Source of the DNA: Pseudomonas chlororaphis subsp. piscium
GTDB lineage: Bacteria; Pseudomonadota; Gammaproteobacteria; Pseudomonadales; Pseudomonadaceae
Direction of reading: 5' to 3'
NCBI RefSeq assembly: GCF_003850345.1
Contig: NZ_CP027707.1
Coordinates: forward strand, 4,216,001-4,280,000
Length of the DNA: 64,000 nt
Shown here: piece after piece, positions 34,406 through 43,532 of the stretch
How positions within the stretch are numbered: position 1 is the stretch's first letter
Layout: each line of letters starts with the position of its first letter
Notes under the pieces: generated by a model
Told to the model about the DNA's origin: nothing
Databases searched by the model: none
Seen by the model: only the letters and a program-made list of their open reading frames with translations
Translations under genes and position numbers: made by a program

Positions 34406-35563
34406 CTATTTAGCTAAAGAGGCGATGCAAGGCGAGACGAAAAGATTGCCTCGATACGCCCCTGCGAGCGTTCTGCAAGCCACGATCAACCACATGACCG
34501 CCAGCACCAACACCAGGCATCCGCCAAAGATATTGAAAAAGCTGGAATGCAGAACCGAGCCCAACTTGAGAGTCGTGAGCGAATAGACACCGATAGGAAA
34601 AGTAAATCCCCACCACCCCAGGTTAAAAGGAATGCCTGCCTTGAAGTAACGGACGGTGATCAAGGTGGCCATTGCCATCCACCACAACCCCAGGCCCCAG
34701 AAAAGAATGCCGGAAATCAGTCCAATGCCTTGAGCAACCTCGCCAATCCCTTGCAGCCCCTGCGCCGAAAAGATCGCGGGGGCATCGCCGCCTATGACCA
34801 GCATGCCCAGCGCGCCTGTGCCGATAGGGCCCAGCGACAACCAGCTGGATGCCGCCATGCTTTCGTGGGGAAGTTTGTGCAACGCCATGCGCAACAGCAG
34901 GATGACCAGAATGCTCAGCGCGACGGGCACCGAATAGGCCCACAGTACATAGCTGGTGATCAACATGATGAATTGCGCGCCTGTATCGAGCAGCTGCGGA
35001 GCCAGCAACCCACCACTGGCAGCCGCCACTTCTGCGGCAACCACGGGCAGCAGCCAGACGGCAGTCATTTGATCGATGCTGTGCTGTTGACGGGTGAACA
35101 TCAGGTAAGGAATCAGCACACCGCAGGCGAGCGCCATGGCCACATCGATCCACCACAGGGCTTCGGCAAGCGGTATGACGCCAGTGCCCCACCGAGGGAC
35201 GCCGAACACCAGAAGTCCATTGATGATGGTCGCAAGCCCCATCGGAATAGTGCCGAAGAACATCGAGACCGTAGAGTGCCCGAAGATCTGCTTGGCCTCA
35301 TCGAAAAACATGATCCACCGGGCCAGGTACAGGACACTGAAGGTGCAGAACAGAACGATGTTCAACATCCACAGCCCTTCGGCAACCGATCGCAGGCCTG
35401 GAATGGCGAGCGGAAACTGAGCCAGGGCCAAGGCCAGGATGCCGGTGCCCATGGTGGCGGCGAACCAGTTCGGCGTGAATTGGCGTATCGCCTCCCGTGG
35501 TCGGCTCAAATGGCTAAGGGGTTTGGCTCCCGCATTGATAGCTGCGAGATCTCTAAGCGACAT
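34406..35563 (-). CDS. TDT-family (TehA/Ssu1-like) membrane transporter
   Basis: This 385-residue protein has about ten membrane helices and the TDT opening motif FTPNWFAATMGTGILALAL. TDT members export tellurite-type or C4-dicarboxylate anions; the yeast member Ssu1 exports sulfite. With sorAB directly downstream, sulfite efflux is the most coherent guess. AGGAAG lies 6 bases upstream of the ATG at 35563. The upstream region holds a repeated TTATCGG motif (35612-35666). A decayed partial copy of this gene lies at 40126-40378. Confidence 0.85.
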   Translation of the reverse strand: MSLRDLAAINAGAKPLSHLSRPREAIRQFTPNWFAATMGTGILALALAQFPLAIPGLRSVAEGLWMLNIVLFCTFSVLYLARWIMFFDEAKQIFGHSTVSMFFGTIPMGLATIINGLLVFGVPRWGTGVIPLAEALWWIDVAMALACGVLIPYLMFTRQQHSIDQMTAVWLLPVVAAEVAAASGGLLAPQLLDTGAQFIMLITSYVLWAYSVPVALSILVILLLRMALHKLPHESMAASSWLSLGPIGTGALGMLVIGGDAPAIFSAQGLQGIGEVAQGIGLISGILFWGLGLWWMAMATLITVRYFKAGIPFNLGWWGFTFPIGVYSLTTLKLGSVLHSSFFNIFGGCLVLVLAVMWLIVACRTLAGAYRGNLFVSPCIASLAK

Positions 35564-35608
35564 GGTGATCTTCCTGATGTGTGAATGACCGTGTGTTCAT
35601 TCTAGGTG

Positions 35609-35668
35609 ATTTCCTTATCGGCTTTTCACCGTATTATCGGCATGTGTTATCGACTTTACCGATAAGGA
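35609..35668. promoter_or_regulatory. TTATCGG operator array upstream of the TDT transporter
   Basis: Within 60 bp there are TTATCGG, TTATCGG and TTATCG in direct order and CCGATAA inverted, framed by CCTTATCGG and CCGATAAGG. The same arrangement recurs at 40319-40376 beside the decayed gene copy. This looks like a multi-site operator for an unidentified regulator, about 45-105 bp before the transporter start. Confidence 0.6.
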
Positions 35669-35789
35669 GTTTTTTCTACAGTGACGCGCTACGCGACACG
35701 TGCGAGGCAAACCAGTAACTTTGCCAGAGCAGGCGGTGAGCAGCGAACAGACGGATTGGACAATGGCACGGGCAAACTGGTCATCCCAG

Positions 35790-36142
35790 GTCGGGACTGC
35801 TGCCATAGCGGCTGCCGTAGACAATATTGGCGATCGTCTGCTGCTGCACCAACGGCAGTAGCATGGACTCATCGAGCTGACGGCCCAACTCGGCGTGCTG
35901 CTGCGCGCTCAACCACCGCCCAAAGATGACCAGCCCGCTGACCGAGTAGTTGAACGATTCGGCCAGTTGCCTGAATCCGTCCGGGTCGTAACCGCCAGGG
36001 CAAAAAAGGCCGCCTGCCGTGCTGGGGTGTTAATGACGAACTCTGCCATGGCTGCCGTCACCGAATCATGCCGGCGGCTCGACAAACCCTCCGATAGCTT
36101 TGCGGCGCGCCGAAAAATTTCATTGTTCGTATCAACCCCCAA
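35790..36142 (-). pseudogene. Frameshifted hypothetical gene
   Basis: On the minus strand one frame reads MGVDTNNEIFRRAAKLSEGL...NTPARQAAFFALA, and a second frame continues PGGYDPDGFRQLAESFN...LVIFGRWLSAQQHAELGRQL and stops near 35790. The shift lies in the T6 run near 36000-36010. Restored, it would be about 118 residues. I do not recognise the family. No other gene is supported between 35681 and 36328. Confidence 0.4.
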
Positions 36143-36328
36143 AAAGGATTATTGGTATACCGGTGCTCTCGTAGTTCCGACATCGAGTCGTGTGAAGTCC
36201 GAACAAAACTCCCGAAGGAAGGAGCGCCAAGCGTGAACAGGTGCAATCGCTTTGTATGAATCTAATAGCAAAGAACAGCCCCCGGACGTCCGTATCCTAA
36301 AGAGACTGCCCCAGCATCGAAAAACCTG

Positions 36329-36490
36329 TCAGTGCGACTTCATCCCCGCCGCCTGCATGAACAGTCGGATCAGCATGGCAGACACACCCAACGCCGCCAC
36401 GCTGCCCGCATAAATCACCAGCATCCAGCCCAGCCGCTGCCGCAGTAGTGGCTTATGCTCGGCCGATTCAACAATTCTCTTACGGTCCAT
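36329..36490 (-). CDS. DUF2474 small membrane protein of the cyanide-insensitive oxidase operon
   Basis: This 53-residue protein has basic residues at the N-terminus (MDRKRIVE, LLRQRLGW) and one membrane helix (MLVIYAGSVAALGVSAMLIRLFM). It starts 15 bp after the cioB stop with GGAG just upstream. Small single-helix proteins of this type (DUF2474, comparable in position to CydX) accompany bd-type oxidases in Pseudomonas and probably stabilise the complex. Confidence 0.8.
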   Translation of the reverse strand: MDRKRIVESAEHKPLLRQRLGWMLVIYAGSVAALGVSAMLIRLFMQAAGMKSH

Positions 36491-36505
36491 TGGAGCACTC
36501 CTCTG

Positions 36506-37513
36506 CTAGTGGTAACCGTCTTCGTGGGTGACCTTGCCGCGGAACACGTAGTAGCTCCAGAAGGTGTACCCCAGGATGAACGGGATGATGAACAAGGTGC
36601 CGACCAGGAGAAAGCCCTGGCTTTGCGGCGGTGAGGCAGCGTCCCAAATTGAAATTGACGGTGGCACGATGTTCGGCCACAGACTGATGCCCAAACCGCT
36701 GTAGCCGAGGAAGATCAGCACCAGGGTCAGCAGGAACGGCGTGTAATGCGCGTTACGCGCCACAGCCTTGAACAGACCCCAAGTTGTTACCAGCACCAGG
36801 ATCGGCACCGGCAGAAACCAGAACAGGTTCGGCAAGGTGAACCAGCGCGAGGCAATCTCGGGATGAGTTACTGGGGTCCAGATACTGACGATAGCGATTA
36901 CCGCCAGCAGCACGAGGACCAGCGGCCGCGCCAGGTCTTGCATCTGCTCCTGCAACTTGCCTTCGGTTTTCATGATCAGCCAGGTACAACCCAGCAAGGC
37001 ATACGCGACGATCAGCGCCACACCACAGAACAGGCTGAAGGGCGTCAACCAATCCAGCCCACCGCCGGCGAACTGCCGATTGACCACCGGTATACCATCA
37101 ATGAACGCACCCAGCGCTACACCCTGGAAGAACGTGGCGACCAGCGAACCAGCGATGAAGGCCTTGTCCCAGATATGACGCTTGTCTTCCTTGGCCTTGA
37201 AGCGAAACTCGAACGCCACGCCGCGAAAGATCAGCCCAAACAGCATGAAAATCAGTGGCAGATATAACGCCGATAAAACCACCGAGTAAGCCAACGGGAA
37301 GGCACCGAGCAGCGCAGCGCCACCCAGTACCAGCCAAGTCTCGTTACCGTCCCAGACGGGGGCGACGGTGTTCATCATGACGTCGCGGTCGCTATGGTTC
37401 TTGATGAAAGGGAAAAGAATGCCAATCCCCAGATCGAAACCGTCCATGATCACGTACATCATGATGCCGAAGATGATGACCACGGCCCAGATCAGTGGAA
37501 GATCAATACCCAT
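36506..37513 (-). CDS. cioB: Cytochrome bd-type (cyanide-insensitive) quinol oxidase subunit II
   Basis: This 335-residue integral membrane protein has the CydB start MGIDLPLIWAVVIIFGIMMYVIMDGFDLGIG and about eight helices, including the conserved WDGNETWLVL stretch. It forms the quinol oxidase with CioA, reducing oxygen to water without pumping protons and tolerating cyanide or sulfide. It begins 3 bp after the cioA stop. Having a bd-type oxidase beside sulfite and thiol redox genes on an island suggests respiration under inhibitory sulfur compounds. Confidence 0.93.
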   Translation of the reverse strand: MGIDLPLIWAVVIIFGIMMYVIMDGFDLGIGILFPFIKNHSDRDVMMNTVAPVWDGNETWLVLGGAALLGAFPLAYSVVLSALYLPLIFMLFGLIFRGVAFEFRFKAKEDKRHIWDKAFIAGSLVATFFQGVALGAFIDGIPVVNRQFAGGGLDWLTPFSLFCGVALIVAYALLGCTWLIMKTEGKLQEQMQDLARPLVLVLLAVIAIVSIWTPVTHPEIASRWFTLPNLFWFLPVPILVLVTTWGLFKAVARNAHYTPFLLTLVLIFLGYSGLGISLWPNIVPPSISIWDAASPPQSQGFLLVGTLFIIPFILGYTFWSYYVFRGKVTHEDGYH

Positions 37514-37516
37514 GAC

Positions 37517-38956
37517 TCAATTCCCCTTGTTCAGGCTGTGGCTGTAATCACCTTCACCGTTGTCGTCGGCAGCGGAAAGCGGACGAGCAGGCGTACGTTG
37601 CTGACCAGGACCACCCTGGCTCAATGCAGCACCTTCGTTGATTTTCGGACCTTTGCGCACCAGACGCATCATGTAGCCGAAACCGGTCCCGAACAGCGCG
37701 AAATACACCACGATAAACATGATCAGGGTAAGGCTCATCTGCGCCACGCTGTGGTTCGACGAGGCATCGGTAGTACGCAGCAGGCCATACACCACCCACG
37801 GTTGACGACCGATTTCAGTGGTGAACCAACCAGCGAGAATCGCGATCAGGCCGGACGGCCCCATGAACATTGCCAAGTACAGAAACGGACGGCACTGGTA
37901 CAACGTTCCGCGCTTGCGCAGCCACAAGCTCCACAATCCGGTGAAGACCATCAACATGCCGAGGCCGGCCATGACCCGGAATGACCAGAACACGATGGTC
38001 GAGTTGGGGCGGTCCTCAGGGGCAAACGATTTCAGCGCGGGCACCTGTTTGTCCAGGCTATGGGTCAGGATCAGACTGCCCAGGTAAGGAATTTCGACGG
38101 CGAACCTGGTCTTCTCGGCTTTCATGTCCGGCAAGCCGAATAGGATCAGCGGAGTCGGTTCGTCGCCATGGTTTTCCCAGTGACCTTCAATAGCGGCGAT
38201 TTTTGCCGGCTGATGTTCCAGGGTATTCAGGCCATGCATGTCACCGACCATGGCCTGAATGGGCGTGACGATCAGGGCCATCCACATGGCCATCGACAGC
38301 ATGGTGCGGATCGCCGGGTTATCACGGCCGCGCAACAGGTGCCAGGCAGCCGACGAACCGACGAAGAAGGCGGTGGCGACAAACGCCGCAATCGACATGT
38401 GTGCGAGGCGATACGGGAACGAAGGGTTGAAAATCACCGCCAGCCAGTCCGTCGGAATCACCTGGCCGTTAACGATTTCGAAACCCTGAGGGGTCTGCAT
38501 CCAGCTATTGGACGCCAAGATCCAAAAGGTCGATATCAGTGTTCCCAGAGACACCATAACGGTAGAAAAGAAATGCAGTCCGCGCCCGACCCGGTTCCAG
38601 CCGAACAGCATCACTCCCAGAAAACCCGCCTCAAGGAAGAAGGCTGTGAGTACCTCATAGGTAAGCAAAGTACCGGTGATGGGGCCAGCAAAGTCCGAAA
38701 AACGACTCCAGTTGGTGCCGAACTGATAGGCCATAACCAATCCGGAGACCACGCCCATACCAAAGTTGACAGCGAAGATCTTCGACCAGAAGTGGTACAG
38801 ATCACGGTAGGTATCGTTGCGGGTCTTCAGCCACAACCCCTCAAGAACCGCCAGGTAACCGGCCAAACCGACCGTGATAGCCGGGAACAGAATATGAAAC
38901 GAGACCGTAAATGCGAACTGCATTCGCGCCAAGTCTAACGCCTGTAAATTAAACAT
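37517..38956 (-). CDS. cioA: Cytochrome bd-type (cyanide-insensitive) quinol oxidase subunit I
   Basis: This 479-residue protein starts MFNLQALDLARMQFAFTVSFHILFPAITVG, containing the haem-ligand His of CydA. It has conserved GRGLHFFSTVMVSLGTLIS and SWMQTPQGFE motifs. The periplasmic Q-loop is short, as in CIO enzymes of Pseudomonas, unlike E. coli CydA. GAGGG precedes the start at 38956. It leads a three-gene unit with cioB and the DUF2474 peptide. As Pseudomonas usually carries a core cioAB, this is probably an additional copy; that needs the rest of the genome. Confidence 0.92.
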   Translation of the reverse strand: MFNLQALDLARMQFAFTVSFHILFPAITVGLAGYLAVLEGLWLKTRNDTYRDLYHFWSKIFAVNFGMGVVSGLVMAYQFGTNWSRFSDFAGPITGTLLTYEVLTAFFLEAGFLGVMLFGWNRVGRGLHFFSTVMVSLGTLISTFWILASNSWMQTPQGFEIVNGQVIPTDWLAVIFNPSFPYRLAHMSIAAFVATAFFVGSSAAWHLLRGRDNPAIRTMLSMAMWMALIVTPIQAMVGDMHGLNTLEHQPAKIAAIEGHWENHGDEPTPLILFGLPDMKAEKTRFAVEIPYLGSLILTHSLDKQVPALKSFAPEDRPNSTIVFWSFRVMAGLGMLMVFTGLWSLWLRKRGTLYQCRPFLYLAMFMGPSGLIAILAGWFTTEIGRQPWVVYGLLRTTDASSNHSVAQMSLTLIMFIVVYFALFGTGFGYMMRLVRKGPKINEGAALSQGGPGQQRTPARPLSAADDNGEGDYSHSLNKGN

Positions 38957-39223
38957 AACTGCCCTCTTATATGCAGGTAAATCATGACTGGAGCGGTGCT
39001 TTCAAGGTAGTTGCTGTGCCCTACATAACCGACAGAGCTTCTCTGCCGGGATAGCATGCAGGATTGTGGACGGCAAGTCGGCTCAAGTTCTCTTTCGATC
39101 AGTAGAAGACTATTAAGCGAACTTCAGTTACCAGAATTGAAATACAAAGAACGAGTCATTGGATTGCAGCGAGCTGTGAGCTCATTACCTCACAGCCCGA
39201 TGAAAAGTCATATCCGAGCAGCA

Positions 39224-39820
39224 CTAGTTTGTTAGTAGCTGATAAACCATGGGATTAGCCTCGCACTCTCTGGTACCACACTCCAGAACTGTAGATACCA
39301 GGTTTGCGGCGATCAGAAAGATGAATGCAGCCATGGCCAACTTCCCAAGAGCATGCGCCTGCTGCTTGATGGGAGATGGTTGCTCCCAGCTCTTAAGCAG
39401 TAGAAGCCCCGAGATGAATACAATGGATGCAAGGGCAGACACCACAGCCCACGTATAGAAATGCAGGCCCAAAAGCGTCACCCCATAGCCCGGATCCCCT
39501 GGGAGAATATGCAGAAACACCTGGCGCGAGGCGATAGCTCCGGTTAGCAGACTCCCTAATAGCGCAACACCGTAGTGTGCGCTACGTACACCAAAACGCA
39601 CATTCATTAAAAAGCCAAAGCCTATGGTAATCATACCCACTCGTTGCAGCAGGCATAGTGGGCATGGCAGTTCATGCTGAAAAAACTGATAATAGAAAGC
39701 GATTACCAGCGACAGACTGATACCCAAAAGACCAAGAATATTTAGCGTATCGCCAATATTGAGTTTGGAAGACTGAGAAGCACTCCCCCCCATCGAGGGC
39801 TGCGAGCTGTAGTTACTCAT
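39224..39820 (-). CDS. DsbB-like disulfide bond formation protein
   Basis: This 198-residue membrane protein has four helices and the active pair Cys-Pro-Leu-Cys in HELPCPLCLLQRVGM. A second periplasmic Cys pair is likely in LECGTRECEANP near the C-terminus. It would re-oxidise the DsbA-like protein at 31690-32307 and pass electrons to quinone. The family usually has about 165-170 residues; the extra length is a Ser-rich cytoplasmic N-terminus (about 25 residues) and the extended C-terminus. It follows the DUF5993 gene by 13 bp. Confidence 0.9.
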   Translation of the reverse strand: MSNYSSQPSMGGSASQSSKLNIGDTLNILGLLGISLSLVIAFYYQFFQHELPCPLCLLQRVGMITIGFGFLMNVRFGVRSAHYGVALLGSLLTGAIASRQVFLHILPGDPGYGVTLLGLHFYTWAVVSALASIVFISGLLLLKSWEQPSPIKQQAHALGKLAMAAFIFLIAANLVSTVLECGTRECEANPMVYQLLTN

Positions 39821-39833
39821 GTCCTAATACCTT

Positions 39834-39992
39834 TCAAAAGGATAAGTTAAGGAGATCGGTTGAGTGGTAGTTAAACCATACCAGACTGACAATCAATAAA
39901 GCCCCCCACAGCCAGAACCCTGTTCGCTTTTTCCCGAAAAATATAGAAGCCGCGCTCAGCAGAGCAATTAAAAACGGCAAAAACATATACAT
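39834..39992 (-). CDS. DUF5993 small membrane protein
   Basis: This 52-residue protein (MYMFLPFLIALLSAASIFFG then GFWLWGALLIVSLVWFNYHS, ending TDPLNLSF-like TDLLNLSF) has two membrane helices. The start at 39992 has GGAAGG 7 bases upstream; a longer reading frame to 40175 lacks such a site. Proteins of this family lie next to dsbB genes and may form a complex with DsbB, but no function has been shown that I know of. Confidence 0.75.
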   Translation of the reverse strand: MYMFLPFLIALLSAASIFFGKKRTGFWLWGALLIVSLVWFNYHSTDLLNLSF

Positions 39993-40035
39993 CTTGGGCC
40001 TTCCTTTATAAGAAGTGATATAGCGCCAATTTTGA

Positions 40036-40059
40036 TTTAGGACCAGCCAAAAACCTAAA
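40036..40059 (-). promoter_or_regulatory. TTTAGG-N12-CCTAAA inverted repeat before the DUF5993-dsbB pair
   Basis: The half sites equal those of the adhesin promoters but the spacer is 12 bases instead of 4-6, so the sites lie further apart. A TATATC -10-like hexamer lies about 20 bp downstream on the minus strand. It may be a distinct operator or chance. Confidence 0.3.
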
Positions 40060-40125
40060 CTAATCAGTCTCGCTAGAGTGCATCCGAAAACCTGTTTGTT
40101 CCCATCAAAAACATGAACCACCGAG

Positions 40126-40378
40126 CTGTATACAAACACTACAAGGTGCAAAACAGAACGATGTTCAACATCCAATGCCCTTCAGAAATGGGCCGCAGGT
40201 CTGGGGCGCCGATGGCCCGCCCAAATGGCCAAGAGGCTTGGAGCGGCAAGATACCTACGCGTCTGGCAATCCTCGTGATGTGTGCGTGTGTGGATGACCA
40301 TGTGTGCAGTTTAGGCTATTTCCTTATCGGTTTTTCACCATATTATCGGCATATGTTATCTATTTTACCGATAAGGAT
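40126..40378 (-). pseudogene. Decayed 5' copy of the TDT transporter gene with its operator
   Basis: Positions 40145-40240 resemble 35343-35440 of the transporter gene (shared words gcagaacagaacgatg/gcaaaacagaacgatg and ttcaacatcca) and 40280-40378 resemble 35570-35668, including the TTATCGG array. The coding part has internal deletions and no open frame. The operator is better kept than the gene. Confidence 0.7.
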
Positions 40379-40390
40379 TTGACGCGGCGC

Positions 40391-41054
40391 CAATGTGGAA
40401 CACATTAGAGGTGCACGGTGGAGCCTATCGCCATCGCTTGTTCCGTTTGCGATGATGGCCCCCAAGGACAAGACAAACGGCCCGTTTTGCCAGAAACGCC
40501 AGTGCCCAGTTCTCAGCGGGTTCAGGTTCTGGCAGGAACATCCAATCTGTCCGGGTACCGCCGACGAAAAAGATGCCCAATGGGATCGACAGGCCTTGGA
40601 CAACTTGAGCATCACAGCTATGACCCCGATGAACTTGCGCCGAGCCTTCGCCAGCGATCACCTCACACCAGAGCCCCACATCAGGCGGTCAAAAGCCCAA
40701 CCATTTCGTGTTCTATCGGGTAACAAGCGACGAGAAGAATCGCGACTATCGGTATGAACGCATCACAAAACAGGTGGTCTTCACATTGGATCCACTGTCA
40801 TTATCAGCCAACAAATCACCGTAGATCCCTACGATGAGATTCGCCCACCTACCTTCGGGCGAACGCCTTAACAAAAATAATGGCATTACCTTAGGAAATG
40901 GATAGATGGAATGATCTCATCGACCTAAAGATCCATATAACAGCCACTGCCAACAGTGCCAAATAGGTAGGCGATGTAGAGATGCTTCGCGAGAGGCCCA
41001 TCCATCAGGAATGTAGGCCCGTTCGCGCATGTCTTCAAAGAATTTTAATCCGCA
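40391..41054. other. Non-coding or decayed stretch with no supported gene
   Basis: This 660-bp stretch between the decayed transporter copy and the IS21 end shows only short frames on both strands (up to about 120 residues) with no recognisable motif, no ribosome site and mixed composition. I see no gene here. Confidence 0.5.
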
Positions 41055-41158
41055 TGCGGATTCCACGACACTTGGACACCCAGCCCACGATCATTTGGAC
41101 ACTCGTTCCACGCTCACTTTGACAGGCAGTCGGAGCGCAGCGACGCAGGTTTGTATTG

Positions 41159-41892
41159 TTAGTCTGAAGTCCCTGCTGCCGTCAATTTCGTTGCGCGCCT
41201 GCGCATCGATTCGCCCTTCAGTTCGAGGATCGCATCGCCCAAGGTCGCATCGCCGATCAGCGCATGCCATTTGTCCACCGGCATCTGGCTGGTGACCAGC
41301 GTCGAGCGGTTCCCGTAGCGGTCGTCCAGCAGCTCTAGCATGTCGCGCCGTTGCGCAGCGGTAAACGGTGCCAAGCCCCAGTCGTCCAGGATCAGCAAAT
41401 CGGTCTTGGCATAACCCGCCATCAGCTTCACGAAGCGGCCATCGCCGTGGGCCAGGCCTAGCTCCTCCATCAAGCGCAGCAGGCGCAGGTAGCGCAGGTA
41501 GCGCACGCTGTAGCCGTCCCGGCAGGCCTTGTGGGCCAGCGCGCAAGCGAGCCAGGTTTTGCCCACGCCGGTGGGGCCGCCGATGATCAGGTTCAGGCCG
41601 TCGCGCAACAATTGGCCGCTGCCCAGTTGCAGGATCAATGACCTGTCCAGGCCGCGCGGGCTGCGGTAGTCGATGTCTTCCAGGCAAGCGTTATGGCGCA
41701 GTCGGGCGGCTTTCAGAGGGTGCTCAGGTAGGCATCTTCGCGCTCGGTCAGCTCGCGGTCGACCATCAGACCCAGGCGTTCATCGAAGCTGAGGTCGTTG
41801 ATGTCGGGCGTTGTGTGTTGCTCGGTCAGCGCCTTGAGCATGCCGTTTAGGCGCAGGGTTTGCAGCTTGTCGAGGGTCGGATTGGGCAGCAT
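41159..41892 (-). pseudogene. istB: IstB helper ATPase of IS21, frameshifted
   Basis: The start at 41892 ([20 protein letters not shown]) opens a frame that ends in a stop near 41720 after [10 protein letters not shown]. The remaining protein continues in another frame: ACLEDIDYRSPRGLDRSLI, Walker A GGPTGVGKTWLACALAH, Walker B DLLILDDWGLAPF, VTSQMPVDKWH. One missing base near 41720 explains the break. IstB is needed to activate the IstA transposase, so the element may be unable to move alone. Sequencing error is the simplest alternative. Confidence 0.8.
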
Positions 41893-41912
41893 ATTCGTGC
41901 TCCTTTTTCAGG

Positions 41913-43442
41913 TCAGTGGTAGTAGCCGGGGCCACGCAAATTGATGTGTTCTTCGGGCAGCAGTGGCAGGTTTTGCTGACCCAGTGGTAATCGCTCCAAG
42001 ACTTGGCGCAGGATCGATTCGAGGCTTTTGTAACTGCACGCGCCCAGTGCCAGCGCACGCTGGCAAGCGGCTTCCAGCCGCTCTTCGCCGTGCTGTTTGC
42101 TCAGGCGAAGGATGCCCAGACAGGCGCGGAAGCCGTGCTGCGGATGGATTCGGCGTTCGAGGATGTAGGCGATGACGCCGGCAGTGTTCGGCCCGGTCTG
42201 TTCTGCCCAGCGGATCAACCGTTGCGGCGTCCATTCGGCGTGCTCGCGATGGCTCTTGGGCATGTGCTCGGTCTGAGTGGTGTGGCGGCCTTTGTGCTGT
42301 GAGCGCAGGTGGCTGGCCACGCGCTGGTTGGCGTGGAAGCACTCGACCGTCTGCGCGGTCAGCCGCACTTCGAGTTGATGCTTCACCAACTGGTACGGCA
42401 CCGAGTAGTAATGGCCGTCGACTTCGACATGGTAGTCGATGTGCACCCGTACCTTTTTCCATTCGGCGTAGACGTACAGCTGTTCCGGCAGCGGTTGCAG
42501 TACGGGCTGGTCGATGGCCTCGAAGGCCGAGCGGCGCGAGCCGGTCAGCTTCTTGAAGGGGCGTTGGTTGAGCCGATCCAGCAGTGCGCTTATCGCTGTG
42601 TTGAGTTCGCCCAGCGAGAAGAACTGGCGGTTGCGCAAGGCCGCGAGGATCCGGCGCTCGACCACCTGGACGCCAACTTCGACCTTGGCTTTGTCCCTGG
42701 GTTTACGGGCTCGGGCAGGCAGCACGTCCACGCCGTAGTGCTCGGCCAGATCGCGATAGCTGGGGTTGATGTCCGGCTCGTAGCGATGCGCTTTGGTGAC
42801 GCCGCTGCGCAGATTGTCGGGTACCAGTATCTGCGATGTGCCGCCGAGAAAGGCAAAGCAGCGAGCGTGCGAGCCCAACCAGTCGGGGAGTTTCTGCGAC
42901 CAGGTGGCCTCGGCGAAGGTGTAGCTGGAGGCGCCGAGCACGGCAACGAAGATCTGCGTTTGGCGGATCTCCCCGGTCTGCCGGTCGATGACCGGCACGG
43001 TTTGGCCGGCGTAGTCGACGAACAGCTTTTCGCCTGCGCGATGCTCCTGGCGCATGACCACATCGACCTTGGCGGCCCAGAGCCGGTAGTGCTCGCAGAA
43101 CCAACTGTACTGGAAGCCTTGTGGGTGGCTGAGTCGGTACTCTTGCCAGAGCAGGGCCAAGGTGACGCCGGGGCGGCGCAGCTCCGCGCGAGCCCATGCC
43201 CAGTCAGGCATCGGGCGTTGATCGCTGGGAACCGTCGGTGCTGGCGGGAACAGACATCGTTCCAGTTCAACGTCCGACAATGCCGTCGGCCAAGTAAGTC
43301 CGCAGGCGTTGAAGCGATGCAGATAATTGCCGGCACTGCCGCTGCTGATGCGAAGGCTGGCGGCGATCTTGCGCACGGACAGGCCGGCGTCGAACTTTAG
43401 GCGTAGTACCTCTCGGATTTTACGCATGGATAAACGCTCCAC
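41913..43442 (-). CDS. istA: IstA transposase of IS21
   Basis: This 509-residue transposase has an N-terminal helix-turn-helix (MRKIREVLRLKFDAGLSVRK) and a DDE catalytic core with likely residues in KLFVDYAGQTV, ILVPDNLRSGV and DKAKVEVGVQVVE. A C-terminal beta-barrel domain (YHVEVDGHYYSVPYQL) follows. The start is GTG at 43442 with AGAGG upstream; ATG at 43427 is an alternative. It lies just before the istB remnant, as in IS21 elements. The frame is intact. Confidence 0.92.
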   Translation of the reverse strand: MERLSMRKIREVLRLKFDAGLSVRKIAASLRISSGSAGNYLHRFNACGLTWPTALSDVELERCLFPPAPTVPSDQRPMPDWAWARAELRRPGVTLALLWQEYRLSHPQGFQYSWFCEHYRLWAAKVDVVMRQEHRAGEKLFVDYAGQTVPVIDRQTGEIRQTQIFVAVLGASSYTFAEATWSQKLPDWLGSHARCFAFLGGTSQILVPDNLRSGVTKAHRYEPDINPSYRDLAEHYGVDVLPARARKPRDKAKVEVGVQVVERRILAALRNRQFFSLGELNTAISALLDRLNQRPFKKLTGSRRSAFEAIDQPVLQPLPEQLYVYAEWKKVRVHIDYHVEVDGHYYSVPYQLVKHQLEVRLTAQTVECFHANQRVASHLRSQHKGRHTTQTEHMPKSHREHAEWTPQRLIRWAEQTGPNTAGVIAYILERRIHPQHGFRACLGILRLSKQHGEERLEAACQRALALGACSYKSLESILRQVLERLPLGQQNLPLLPEEHINLRGPGYYH

Positions 43443-43532
43443 GACGACCTCTTTGCTTCGAAAAAAGAGGTCGATGGTAGTGAATAATCCTGCGTCGCTG
43501 CCTGCCTGAGCACTGGGTGGATCAGTGAAAAA

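Noticed and set aside
35681..35929. Plus-strand frame after the TTATCGG array as a divergent gene
   Set aside because: Composition is Arg/Thr-rich, motif-free and antisense to the better supported broken minus-strand gene.
40395..40757. Open frames of up to 120 codons in 40391-40760
   Set aside because: No ribosome site, no motif, and frames on both strands compete.
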